Source of the DNA: Bianquea renquensis
GTDB taxonomy: Bacteria; Bacillota; Clostridia; Lachnospirales; Bianqueaceae
Assembly: GCF_014384895.1 (NCBI RefSeq)
Contig: NZ_JACRSQ010000008.1
Span: forward strand, 62,001 to 126,000
DNA: 64,000 bases
Direction of reading: 5' to 3'
The notes under the pieces are model-generated. The model worked only from the letters and a program-made list of their open reading frames with translations, did no database searches and was not told the DNA's origin. Shown here in pieces: positions 34,901-43,212 of this stretch (positions are counted from its first letter, which is position 1; every line of letters begins with the position of its first letter). A program made the position numbers and the translations under genes.

Positions 34901-37900
34901 ACCAATGGCACATTCATCGGAGGCATATGTGGTTTGAACGCCGATGGCGGCACCTGTAAGCTCAGCGGCGGTGTGTATCAGGGCGGTATTTATGGTGTGC
35001 TAAACAGCACATCCGGCGCGGTCAAGGACCTGCTGGACACCACTCAGGATGGCAAGCACTTTGCCTATTATAAGGGTAACACGGTGAGCGCGGCGAATCT
35101 CATCACCACCGGGCTGGACGGCACCGGACTGTCCGGCACCGTCGCCGTGGGCGAATGTACTCACAGCTACCGTTATGCGGACAATCAGAACGGCACCCAC
35201 ACCGGAACCTGCGTGGTCTGCAGCACAGTGGGACAGGCGGAAGCTCACACCTGGAGAGAATGGATGGAAGACAGCGAAAACGGCGGTTATTACCACGAGT
35301 GTACCGGTTGCGGTGCAGCGGAATACGCTGTGGTTTCCGTAACCCCCACTGGCGGCGAGACCGATTATTATACCAATATCACTGCGGCCTGGACGGAAGC
35401 CCAGGCGGCGGAATCCGCCACCGTCACCTTGCTGGCGAGTGTGGATTTGGGCGGCGGAACCCTCACTGTGGCAAGCGGCGACAATATCACTCTGACCAGC
35501 GAAAAGAACACTGACGGTAACGGCTACACCCTTTCCGGCAGTGACGGTAGAGGGGTCATTTATGTGGATGGTGGCAGCTTTACCCTGAAAAGCGGCACCA
35601 TCAGCGGCGACAGCTGTGGCGTAAACACGAGCGGCAACCGTGACAATGACATCACGGTTACCGGGGGCACTATCACCGTAAATGCCTCGAGCTCCACCAT
35701 CGTTTGCGCTCTGAGAGTAGAAGGCGGAAGCGTTACCATCAGGGGCGGCGATTTCGGCACCAGCAGCCCAAACACCAACAGCTACGGTGTGCTGGTGAAC
35801 GGCGAAGCCGCGGTCACTATCAGCGGCGGCACTTTCTCCGGCGGTCATAACGCCATATTCACAGACGTTGGAACCGTCGGCGAACTGTTGGCGAAGGGCT
35901 ATGCCTACAGGAATAAGACCAATGCCGAATGGGAGTACGATACCAGCACCCCAGGCCTGCCCAGCGGCACTTATACCGTGGTGAACATCCCGGTGGAAAT
36001 CACCCAGCAGCCCAAGGACACGGACATCACCTATGGTGAGGACGCCACCGTATCCATCGAAGCGGAGGCTTTTGACACAGACAAGACGATCTCCTATCAA
36101 TGGTACCTGGACACAGGCTTATCAGTTAAACCGGTTGCGACGGGTGCGAGCTTGAAACTTAGCGGTCTGGACGCAGGCGAATATGGAGACTACTACTGTG
36201 AAGTCACCTGCGATGGCTATACCCTGGAGAGTCGATTTGTCACCGTGTCGGTCAAAAAGGCCATCATCGACAAACTGGATCTGGTTGTCACCGCGCCCGA
36301 GGCTGGGTCGGCACCTCAAGACAGCATAGCGCCAGGGGAAGGCTATACCGGAACAGTCCAATGGGAGCCGGAAGTGAACAAATACGGCTATAATACGGCC
36401 TACACTGCCACCTTGGTCTTGACGCCGGACAGCAACCACCAGTTTGCCGATGCAATCACTGGTGTTGACGGCTGGACGGTGACAAATACCAACGGCGTTC
36501 TCACGCTGGAAAAGACTTTTCCGGCAACCCGTCTGGAAAAGCTGACAGCTGTAACAAACGCGCCTACAGGCAAGAAGCTGGACGTTTACCATGGGGAGGC
36601 TGCCGAGGCTGCCGCGGAGCTGCCCTCCACCGTCACCTACACCACGGAGAGCGGGGGCAACGTGACCGTGGGAATCAGCTGGACTTGTGAGGATTACGAC
36701 CCTACGGGAGAGGCAGTGAACACCTTTACATGGAAGGTAAAGGATGGCGAATTGGCGGATTATGATTCGACTGATGTAGCTGTATCCGGCACCATTACTG
36801 TTACCAATGCCGCTGCTCTGGATGTGATCAACACAGGTGTGGACAGGAGAATCACCTATGCCGGAATCACCTATGATGTAAGCGAAATGTTTGCTATCGA
36901 CGAGAACGCGGGCGAATCCAGCTACACCATCACGGGCGGCACCGGAGCGGGCACCCTGGAAGGCTCTGTTCTGACGGTCACCAGGGCCGGAACGATTACA
37001 ATTAAGCTGACCACTGCCGCCTCTGGCGCCTACGCCAAGGGAGAGGCCCGCGCTACCCTGACCGTAAACAAGGGAAGTGGCTCCGGAACCGTGACCATCG
37101 AAGACTGGACTTACGGCGGCAGCGCGGGCGAGCCCGTCCCTGCCAGCGCTACCAACGGCACGGACAGCATGGAATATTGGTATGAATCCATTGATGGGAA
37201 CTACGGCAGCGAAAACGCGCCCACTGAAACGGGCTGCTACCGGGTGACCGCCACTTTCGGAGAAACGGATCTGTACAAAGAGACTACCGCCGTCGCGGAG
37301 TTTACCATCGAACCCAAGCCGCTAACCAGTGCGATGATTTCTATTTCCATGGACGACGCGGTGTTCAATGGCGGCGTGAAAACGCCGGACATTGCCGTGA
37401 GGGATGGGGATAAGACACTGGTACCGGGAATGGATTACACGGTCAGCGGTGATACCAGTGCCACCGGCGCGGGCACCTACACCATCGCGGTGCAAGGCAC
37501 GGGCAACTATACCGGCACAGCCGAAAAGACCTGGACGGTCACCAAGGCGGATATGAGCGTTTCCGCGGAGGATGTGAAGGCAACCTACGATGGAACGGCT
37601 TACAGAATCGCTGTGAAAGCGCCGGAGGGCGCGGTCATCACCTACAGCACTGATGGCGAGAACTACGTCACCGAAACGCCGGTTTACATCGGCGCAGGAG
37701 TCTACATCGTGCATTATCAGGTCACCAAAGCCAACTATAACACCGTGACCGGCTCTGCGGCCGTAATCATTACAGCGCGCCCGATCACCATAACTGCGGA
37801 GGATCAGAGTAAGACCTATGGTGACAACGACCCGGCTTACACATGGAAGATTGTAAGCGGCGACTTAGTTTCCGGCGATCGCTTGACCGGCATTGCTGTA

Positions 37901-38392
37901 ACCCGTACGGACAGTGGCGAGGACGCCGGCAGCTATGTCATCACAGCAACCCAGGAGACAGGGGCTAACCCGAACTATGAGATCGAGTTTGTGGATGGCG
38001 AGCTGACCATTGAACGGAGGGAAATTTCGGACGCCATGGTGGAGCTGGGCAGCGAGCTGATTGCAGACGGCAAAACCCAGACACAGGAGATTCAGAGCGT
38101 CACCGTGACAAACCGCAAAGGTGAGACGATGGAAGTGACCTATGATGTGACGGGCAGCACTGGCAGGGAACCGGGGGCTTATCGCATGACCATTACCGGA
38201 ACTGGAAATTTCATCGGAACGATTACCTACAGCTTTGTCATCGCACCGGCTGCGCCAGACAACACAGCGGCCGGCACTTCACCGCGGACCGGCGATGACA
38301 GCAGGCTTTGGCTGTGGTTTGCGCTGATGCTTGTATCCTGCACAAGCATGGTTCGAATCACGAGATGCAGTAAACGGAAAAAACGAGGGTAA
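31934..38392 (+). CDS. Giant repeat-rich surface protein with sortase-type anchor
   Basis: A 2152-residue protein. A signal peptide (residues 1-35) is followed by a Cys-containing N-terminal region, an Ig-like domain (about 150-260) and an InlB B-type repeat (about 363-435, FGGWYEDKNFSGTPV). Three parallel beta-helix-like blocks of GGT-rich turns lie at about 456-726, 756-1060 and 1136-1333. A Cys-pair module (about 1074-1136) sits between the last two. Several Ig-like and MBG-type domains follow (about 1350-2100, one with KTYGDNDPAYTW). The C-terminus has SPRTGDDS, a hydrophobic helix and RCSKRKKRG, a sorting signal of the (S/P)PxTG kind. Likely an adhesin; binding partner unknown. Confidence 0.9.
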   Translation: MKRGKAKRLLSLAMALLMVLSVVPGNSLTLTVYAEVPLTAGTPYYLQKMDTKCSATCYFSYDTTTDSTSCKCAPGTQVTVKITVTPNSGYEFNRIEIREGFSATSGNDLSEAAQLKPVDGEDMTWTFTMPEQPSNNYAVLHVICTEIPPAPVVTLTSTATEIEYDTNNVRFNATVTDKGTELKSGSVQFYLNGEKAGDPVSYAASSYYEGYTGFYKVLSTTDVEGTLRMGENTVYAEYNHTDGTTVAVSDPVTVKLVKQDITGILSKGTTIDTVYYTGEYRWIAMIGWLASDYWKERINADSFVITATKDGQPTDPQWTEMEGTTFNFVAKDVGVYEYTASIKDTDRHYCGSITTQGEIVGSQAYTITYEVDGGWINSGEVTGYSAGIGADLPSDVTKDGFTFGGWYEDKNFSGTPVTEIGAAETGDKIYYAKWLSVERKVVSVSTGEEAPVIYSFSADGEHTTAAAALIAAWDYASENSTESTPATVTLLMDVDLGSTTPITMHSGNINFEGGTHILSGTFKGSSAPICVLGGTLKINSGTVQNKATTGGCGVGAVRNTLDSTVEIAGGTISGYHGVYAGEGAVLRMTDGEVNGTTYNGVEVAGGTADISGGTISGTYHGVEVGFTNVGGTVNISGNVTITSALVGAGVFVGQYGKATISGGTITSTNSNGMGLEAVNGSNVTLTGGTFTGGQYGYSVCRDSAPATVAELLADGYWYYDSTGTAVPESHVQSGTLAATAGYGTVTVKMLPIPVAAVTIGEGGSAVTTTYGYAEGGTYPTPADALAAAWTQANQADSPATVTLLRHVTVTQSLNVLGDVTLEGGEYTLTYSGIFYPIEVESKGKFTLASGTIKASGGPNTHAIYGTSGTISITGGTVETTEKNGLGVYSNSCEVTISGGSVIGGVSGILANGGTVTINGSASVSGATSETTYGVQAISGATVTIYGGTVTGSSRGVDAMNSTVHVHGGEMKGTGAVGTGMKTQDSTVTVTNGTFIGGICGLNADGGTCKLSGGVYQGGIYGVLNSTSGAVKDLLDTTQDGKHFAYYKGNTVSAANLITTGLDGTGLSGTVAVGECTHSYRYADNQNGTHTGTCVVCSTVGQAEAHTWREWMEDSENGGYYHECTGCGAAEYAVVSVTPTGGETDYYTNITAAWTEAQAAESATVTLLASVDLGGGTLTVASGDNITLTSEKNTDGNGYTLSGSDGRGVIYVDGGSFTLKSGTISGDSCGVNTSGNRDNDITVTGGTITVNASSSTIVCALRVEGGSVTIRGGDFGTSSPNTNSYGVLVNGEAAVTISGGTFSGGHNAIFTDVGTVGELLAKGYAYRNKTNAEWEYDTSTPGLPSGTYTVVNIPVEITQQPKDTDITYGEDATVSIEAEAFDTDKTISYQWYLDTGLSVKPVATGASLKLSGLDAGEYGDYYCEVTCDGYTLESRFVTVSVKKAIIDKLDLVVTAPEAGSAPQDSIAPGEGYTGTVQWEPEVNKYGYNTAYTATLVLTPDSNHQFADAITGVDGWTVTNTNGVLTLEKTFPATRLEKLTAVTNAPTGKKLDVYHGEAAEAAAELPSTVTYTTESGGNVTVGISWTCEDYDPTGEAVNTFTWKVKDGELADYDSTDVAVSGTITVTNAAALDVINTGVDRRITYAGITYDVSEMFAIDENAGESSYTITGGTGAGTLEGSVLTVTRAGTITIKLTTAASGAYAKGEARATLTVNKGSGSGTVTIEDWTYGGSAGEPVPASATNGTDSMEYWYESIDGNYGSENAPTETGCYRVTATFGETDLYKETTAVAEFTIEPKPLTSAMISISMDDAVFNGGVKTPDIAVRDGDKTLVPGMDYTVSGDTSATGAGTYTIAVQGTGNYTGTAEKTWTVTKADMSVSAEDVKATYDGTAYRIAVKAPEGAVITYSTDGENYVTETPVYIGAGVYIVHYQVTKANYNTVTGSAAVIITARPITITAEDQSKTYGDNDPAYTWKIVSGDLVSGDRLTGIAVTRTDSGEDAGSYVITATQETGANPNYEIEFVDGELTIERREISDAMVELGSELIADGKTQTQEIQSVTVTNRKGETMEVTYDVTGSTGREPGAYRMTITGTGNFIGTITYSFVIAPAAPDNTAAGTSPRTGDDSRLWLWFALMLVSCTSMVRITRCSKRKKRG

Positions 38393-38425
38393 CTCCCGCT
38401 GCGGATATGCAGCCGGAGAGATTGA

Positions 38426-38469
38426 GGGGGCTGTCGCTGAACTGCGTTTTCAGGACAGCCCCCTTTTTT
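38426..38469 (+). terminator. Terminator of the surface protein gene
   Basis: A 10-bp stem GGGGGCTGTC / GACAGCCCCC (38426-38435 and 38454-38463) followed by TTTTTT, 34 bp beyond the stop codon. The hairpin repeat array begins immediately after it. Confidence 0.95.
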
Positions 38470-39381
38470 GCACGCCGGCGAGGCGGGCAACGGCAGGGAG
38501 CGGCGTGCAAAAGGAGGCAAAATCCCCGCGGGCAGAGTGGAGCCGGCCAAACCGGCGGAGAAAGGGGAAGAAAAATGCACGCCGGCGAGGCGGGCAAAGG
38601 CAGGAGCCAGCGTGCAAAGGGAGGCAAAATCCCCGCCGGCAGAGTGGAGCCGGCCAAACCGGCGGAGAAAGGGGAAGAAAAATGCACGCCGGCGAGGCGG
38701 GCAACGGCAGGAGCCAGCGTGCAAAAGGAGGCAAAATCCCCGCGGGCAGAGTCGAAACGGCCAAACCGGCGGAGAAAGGAGAAGAAAAATGCACGCCGGC
38801 GAGGTGAGCAACGGCAGAGGCCAGCGTGCAAAGGGAGGCAAATTTCCCGCCGGCAGAGTGGAGCCGGCCAAGCCGGCGGAGAAAGGGGAAGAAAAATGCA
38901 CGCTGGCAAGGCGAGCAAAGGCAGGAGGCCAGCGTGCAAAGGGAGGCAAATTTCCCGCCGGCAGAGTGGAGCCGGCCAAGCCGGCGGAGAAAGGGGAAGA
39001 AAAATGCACGCTGGCAAGGCGAGCAAAGGCAGAGGCCAGCGTGCAAAAGGAGGCAAAATCCCCGCGGGTAGAGTGGAAACGGCCAAACCGGCGGAGAAAG
39101 GGGAAGAAAATGCACGCCGGCGAGGCGAGCAAAGGCAGGAGCCAGCGTGCAAAGGGAGGCAAATTTCCCGCCGGCAGAGTGGAGCCGGCCAAACCGGCGG
39201 AGAAAGGGGAAGAAAAATGCACGCTGGCGAGGCGAGCAAAGGCAGGTGTCAGCGTGCAAAGGGAGGTAAAATCCCCGCCAACAGAGTCGAGCCGGCGAAG
39301 AAAGGGAAAAAAATGCACGCCGGCGAGGCGGGCAACGGCAGGGAGCCAGCGTGCAAAGGTAGGCAAATTTCCCGCCGGTAG
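38469..39381 (-). repeat. Array of nine 107-bp hairpin repeats
   Basis: Units start at 38469, 38576, 38683, 38790, 38897, 39005, 39111, 39218 and 39314 (spacing 107, with single steps of 108, 106 and 96); the last is partial. Each opens with TGCACGCYGG and carries the matching right arm ending GCGTGCA about 30 bp later, then a second GCCGG / CCGGC stem. Read on the minus strand each main hairpin is followed by TTTTTC, like an intrinsic terminator. The period is not a multiple of three and frames stay open in both directions, so the long open frames across it are artefacts. It is kin to the copies at 7-196. Confidence 0.9.
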
Positions 39382-39508
39382 GCAGTCTTCCAATATATGT
39401 AGGGGCAGGACGATTCTTTTCCCGACAGTCCCTTTCGTCTGTCGAGAGGTGGATATAATTCCTGAGAATCGAAGGTTCTATTATTTTGGCTCAGAATAAA
39501 GTTAATGC
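39382..39508. other. Spacer between repeat array and rny promoter
   Basis: No gene is seen. It contains a nested inverted repeat: CGATTC / GAATCG (39411-39416, 39466-39471) enclosing CGACAG / CTGTCG (39423-39428, 39439-39444). Confidence 0.5.
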
Positions 39509-39537
39509 TTGACAGATATGATGGAAAGTTATAAAAT
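39509..39537 (+). promoter_or_regulatory. Promoter of rny-spoVS
   Basis: TTGACA (39509-39514), exactly 17 bp, TAAAAT (39532-39537). It gives a transcript starting near 39544, about 285 nt before rny. Confidence 0.88.
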
Positions 39538-39542
39538 TTATA

Positions 39543-39828
39543 TGTTGGTGTCAAAGATCTGAGGTCAACAGTAGGTGAAGAATCAACCAACAAAGTGGCA
39601 GACCGTAAAGGACAAGAGAAGCAGTGGAGAAGCGTATACGCCATCCGCGCCATTGGGAAGCAGGCTTGAAACGCCGGCGGATTCCCCAGGAGGGAGTATA
39701 CTCTATGAGTAGCCATAGACCGCTTACACAGCGATGACGGCGGACTGATTCGTTCAGACACGGAGAAAGGCCTGCTATATGAATAGCGAAGCGAACCATG
39801 AAAATTCAAAAGGAGGTGTTATCGTCAG
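39543..39828 (+). promoter_or_regulatory. Long structured 5' leader of rny
   Basis: From the predicted start of transcription there is a 7-bp stem TGTTGGT / ACCAACA (39543-39549, 39586-39592) closing a 36-nt segment. Further on an ATCCGC / GCGGAT stem (39643-39648, 39677-39682) is flanked by GTATAC on both sides. No riboswitch class, T-box or start codon with Shine-Dalgarno was recognised until AAAGGAGG before rny. It may regulate RNase Y synthesis. Confidence 0.5.
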
Positions 39829-41370
39829 ATGGAATACATCATCATAGCAATCGTAGCAGTTGCATTGATTGTCGCAGCATTTTTTGCCGGAATCCAGTAC
39901 CGCAAGAAAGTTGGAGAGGCACAGATCGGCGCTGCGGAAACCAAAGCGAGAGAAATAATTGACGATGCTCTAAAATCTGCGGATGCAAAGAAGCGGGAAG
40001 TCCTTCTGGAAGCTAAGGAAGAAGCTCTGCGCATGAAAAACGATCTAGAGAAAGAGGTCAAGGAGCGGAGAGGCGAGGTCCAGCGACAGGAAAAGCGAGT
40101 CGTTCAGAAAGAGGAAACTTTGGAGCGAAAAGGAGAGACGCTGGAGAGAAAGGAACAGCAGATCAACAAGCGAGCGGAAGAGCTGGACAGAAAGAACAGG
40201 GAAATATCGGAGATCCACGATCAGAAGCTGGCAGAGCTGGAGAAGATATCCGGATTGACGACAGAGCAAGCGAAGGAACAGCTGCTCCATTCCGTTGAGG
40301 AAGACGTAAAACACGAGATGGCTGTCATGCTCAAGGAAGCCGAGACGAAAACCAAGGAAGAAGCGACGAAGAAAGCGCGGGAAATTTTGACGGGAGCGAT
40401 CCAGCGGTGTGCCGCTGACCATGTGGCGGAATCGACGGTATCGGTGGTGCCGCTGCCCAATGACGAGATGAAAGGCAGAATCATCGGGAGAGAGGGCCGC
40501 AACATTCGAGCGCTGGAAACGCTCACCGGCATCGATCTGATCATTGACGACACGCCAGAAGCTGTTATCCTATCGGGATTTGATCCCATACGGAGAGAGA
40601 TAGCCAGAATCACCCTTGAAAAGTTAATCGTAGACGGGCGGATTCATCCGGCCCGCATTGAAGAGATGGTCAATAAGGCTACCAAGGAAGTGGAAAATAA
40701 GATTCGGGAAGAAGGGGAGGCCGCCACGTTTGAGACCAATGTACACGGACTCCATCCTGAATTGATCCGTCTTCTAGGCAAGTTAAAATATCGGACAAGC
40801 TATGGACAGAATGTGCTGAAGCACTCCATCGAGGTATCCCATCTATCGGGGCTTATCGCAGGGGAGCTCGGCATCGACGTGCGTATGGCCAAGCGAGCGG
40901 GGCTGTTGCATGATGTCGGAAAGGCCGTGGACCACGAGATGGAAGGCTCCCATGTGACCATCGGGGCCCAACTCCTGAAGAAATATCGGGAATCCAGGGT
41001 CGTCATCAACGCGCTGGAGGCACACCACGGCGATGTGGAGCCAGAGAGCTTGATCGCTGTCATCGTGCAGGCGGCGGATTCGATCTCCGCAGCCAGGCCC
41101 GGCGCGAGACGGGAGACGCTCGAGAACTATATTACCCGTCTTGAAAAATTGGAAGCCATTGCAAATGAGTTCAAGGGCGTCGAAAAGACGTTTGCGATTC
41201 AGGCTGGCCGGGAGCTCCGTCTCGTCGTCATGCCGGAGCAAGTCAATGACGATGAAATGAGAATTTTGGCCAGGGATGTGGTAAAGCGCATTGAGAATGA
41301 GCTGGAGTATCCAGGACAGATCAAAGTCAATATCATTCGGGAGACTCGAGCGGTTGAATATGCGAAGTAA
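39829..41370 (+). CDS. rny: Ribonuclease Y
   Basis: A membrane-anchored endoribonuclease that starts mRNA decay in Firmicutes; 513 residues. An N-terminal transmembrane helix (3-22) is followed by a long charged coiled coil (about 30-190), a KH RNA-binding domain with GRIIGREGRNIRALE, and an HD domain with HSIEVSHL and the HD pair in GLLHDVGKAVDHE. AAAGGAGG lies before ATG 39829. Followed at 12 bp by spoVS, a conserved pair in Clostridia. It has its own consensus promoter and a long leader. Confidence 0.97.
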   Translation: MEYIIIAIVAVALIVAAFFAGIQYRKKVGEAQIGAAETKAREIIDDALKSADAKKREVLLEAKEEALRMKNDLEKEVKERRGEVQRQEKRVVQKEETLERKGETLERKEQQINKRAEELDRKNREISEIHDQKLAELEKISGLTTEQAKEQLLHSVEEDVKHEMAVMLKEAETKTKEEATKKAREILTGAIQRCAADHVAESTVSVVPLPNDEMKGRIIGREGRNIRALETLTGIDLIIDDTPEAVILSGFDPIRREIARITLEKLIVDGRIHPARIEEMVNKATKEVENKIREEGEAATFETNVHGLHPELIRLLGKLKYRTSYGQNVLKHSIEVSHLSGLIAGELGIDVRMAKRAGLLHDVGKAVDHEMEGSHVTIGAQLLKKYRESRVVINALEAHHGDVEPESLIAVIVQAADSISAARPGARRETLENYITRLEKLEAIANEFKGVEKTFAIQAGRELRLVVMPEQVNDDEMRILARDVVKRIENELEYPGQIKVNIIRETRAVEYAK

Positions 41371-41382
41371 GGGGGGACTCCC

Positions 41383-41643
41383 GTGGAAGTATTGAAAGTG
41401 TCGTCACACTCCAACGCGAATTCGGTTGCGGGCGCTATCGCGAATATCATTCGCGGAGGCAGCGGCGCTGAGATTCAAGTCGTAGGGGCGGGTGCGCTGA
41501 ACCAGGCGATGAAGGCGATTATCATCGCCAGGGGATATGTGGCGCCGTCCGGGTTTGACCTGATGTGTACGCCGGCGTTCACGGAAATCGAAATCAACGG
41601 CGAGGAGAGAACGGCGATCAAATTGATCGTGCAGTCGAAATAG
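41383..41643 (+). CDS. spoVS: Stage V sporulation protein S
   Basis: An 86-residue Alba-like protein, nearly invariant in the family: KVSSHSNANSVAGAIA, then IQVVGAGALNQAMKAI and GFDLMCTPAFTEIEI. It is needed for normal septation and coat assembly during sporulation in Bacillus. The start codon is GTG 41383, preceded by GGGGGG. Co-transcribed with rny and ended by a strong terminator. Confidence 0.96.
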   Translation: MEVLKVSSHSNANSVAGAIANIIRGGSGAEIQVVGAGALNQAMKAIIIARGYVAPSGFDLMCTPAFTEIEINGEERTAIKLIVQSK

Positions 41644-41651
41644 GCGGCGAG

Positions 41652-41695
41652 AACCGGGGAAGGTAAGTGAATCCATTTGCCAGCCCCGGTTTTTT
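41652..41695 (+). terminator. Terminator of rny-spoVS
   Basis: AACCGGGG / CCCCGGTT stem (41652-41659, 41684-41691) followed by TTTT. Confidence 0.9.
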
Positions 41696-41757
41696 CAAAG
41701 CGATCGAGGATTTGGCGGCTAAGCCAAATTGTAAAATCTAGAAAGAAGGAACCGAAT

Positions 41758-43188
41758 ATGCATACAACATACGAAACGCCCTTTAATTCCCGATATGCTA
41801 GCGACGAAATGCAATATTTGTTTTCCCCGGACAAAAAATTCAAAACCTGGCGAAAGCTGTGGATCGCCCTTGCGCAGGCGGAAAAAGAGTTGGGGCTGCC
41901 CATCACGCAAGAGCAGATTGACGATCTGATCGACCACGCGGAGGAGATCAATTACGGCGTAGCGCAGGAGCGGGAGAAGGAGGTCCGCCATGATGTAATG
42001 GCCCATGTATACGCCTATGGGCAGCAGGCGGAAAAGGCAAAGCCGATTATCCACCTTGGGGCGACAAGCTGCTATGTGGGAGACAATACGGACCTTATTA
42101 TCATGTTTGAAGCGCTGGAGCTGATACGCAAAAAACTTGTAGCCGTCATGGCAAAGCTGTCAGATTTCGCGCTGGCCTACAAGGATATGCCCACTCTAGG
42201 GTTTACCCACTATCAGCCAGCCCAGCTGACCACGGTAGGGAAACGCGCCTGCCTATGGCTGGAGGAGCTTTGGATGGATTACCGCGAACTCACCCACATT
42301 CTCTCCGACAAAAGGCTGCGGGGGGCAAAGGGGACCACGGGAACGCAGGCCAGTTTCATGGAGCTGTTTGAGGGGGACACGGACAAGGTCAAGCAGCTAG
42401 ATGCACTGGTGGCGGAGAAGATGGGCTATGCGCACACCTTTCCCGTGACGGGACAGACCTATCCGCGCAAATTTGACACCATATGTTTAAATGCGTTAGG
42501 TTTGATCGCGCAGTCCTGCTATAAATTTGCAGGCGATCTCCGGCTCCTGCAAAATCTGAAGGAGATGGAGGAGCCCTTTGAGAAAGGCCAGATTGGCTCA
42601 TCCGCCATGGCCTATAAGCGCAACCCCATGCGCAGCGAGCGGATCTGTTCCTTGGCGCGGTATGTCATGGTCAGCGAGTTGAACCCGGCCATGACGGCGT
42701 CCACACAGTGGTTTGAGCGCACGCTGGACGATTCTGCGAATAAGCGGATTGCTGTATCGGAGAGCTTCCTGGCCGTGGATGGAATCCTGCAGATCATGCT
42801 CAATGTCACAGGGGGGCTGGTTGTATATCCAAAGGTGATTCGCAGCCGCGTTATGAGCGAGCTGCCCTTTATGGCGACAGAGATGATCCTCATGGAGGAG
42901 GTCAAGCGCGGCGGAGACCGGCAGGAGCTTCACGAGAGGATACGAGTCCACGCAATGGAGGCGGCGAGGCAGGTTAAGATGGAAGGCAAGAGCAACGATC
43001 TGCTGGAGAGGATTATAGCCGATCCGTACTTCAAGATGACGGAAGAAGAGCTGAGAGCTGCGATTAAGCCGGAAAATTTCATTGGCCGGGCACCTCAGCA
43101 GGTGACGGAGTTTCTGGAGGAGTATATTCAACCGATCTTGAAAGAGCATCAGGATGACATTAGGCTGGATGCCCAGCTGACAGTTTAG
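41758..43188 (+). CDS. purB: Adenylosuccinate lyase
   Basis: Cleaves SAICAR and adenylosuccinate in purine synthesis. 476 residues, with the fumarase/aspartase superfamily signature in IGSSAMAYKRNPMRSE and further motifs HLGATSCYVGDN and GFTHYQPAQ. ATG 41758 has AAGAAGGA 7 nt upstream; the longer frame runs back through the spoVS terminator and is rejected. A small TTTGGC / GCCAAA hairpin lies at 41711-41728. The gene stands apart from other purine genes. Confidence 0.96.
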   Translation: MHTTYETPFNSRYASDEMQYLFSPDKKFKTWRKLWIALAQAEKELGLPITQEQIDDLIDHAEEINYGVAQEREKEVRHDVMAHVYAYGQQAEKAKPIIHLGATSCYVGDNTDLIIMFEALELIRKKLVAVMAKLSDFALAYKDMPTLGFTHYQPAQLTTVGKRACLWLEELWMDYRELTHILSDKRLRGAKGTTGTQASFMELFEGDTDKVKQLDALVAEKMGYAHTFPVTGQTYPRKFDTICLNALGLIAQSCYKFAGDLRLLQNLKEMEEPFEKGQIGSSAMAYKRNPMRSERICSLARYVMVSELNPAMTASTQWFERTLDDSANKRIAVSESFLAVDGILQIMLNVTGGLVVYPKVIRSRVMSELPFMATEMILMEEVKRGGDRQELHERIRVHAMEAARQVKMEGKSNDLLERIIADPYFKMTEEELRAAIKPENFIGRAPQQVTEFLEEYIQPILKEHQDDIRLDAQLTV

Positions 43189-43212
43189 CTGAATCGAAAG
43201 TGGGAGGTAAAC

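Noticed and set aside
34999..36100. 366-codon minus-strand frame inside the surface protein gene
   Set aside because: Repetitive Gly/Thr codons on the plus strand keep the antisense frame open; no ribosome binding site or recognisable domain.
38469..39381. CRISPR array
   Set aside because: The whole 107-bp unit repeats, with no unique spacers, no short direct repeat and no cas genes nearby.
38227..39499. Several long overlapping open frames on both strands across the repeat array
   Set aside because: They arise because the 107-bp unit lacks stops in most frames. The unit length is not a multiple of three, so any product would change frame-dependent sequence at each copy, and none has a proper Shine-Dalgarno.
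24105..39508. Prophage or integrative element in the accessory region
   Set aside because: No integrase, relaxase, phage structural gene or flanking att repeat could be found, so only an accessory region is claimed.
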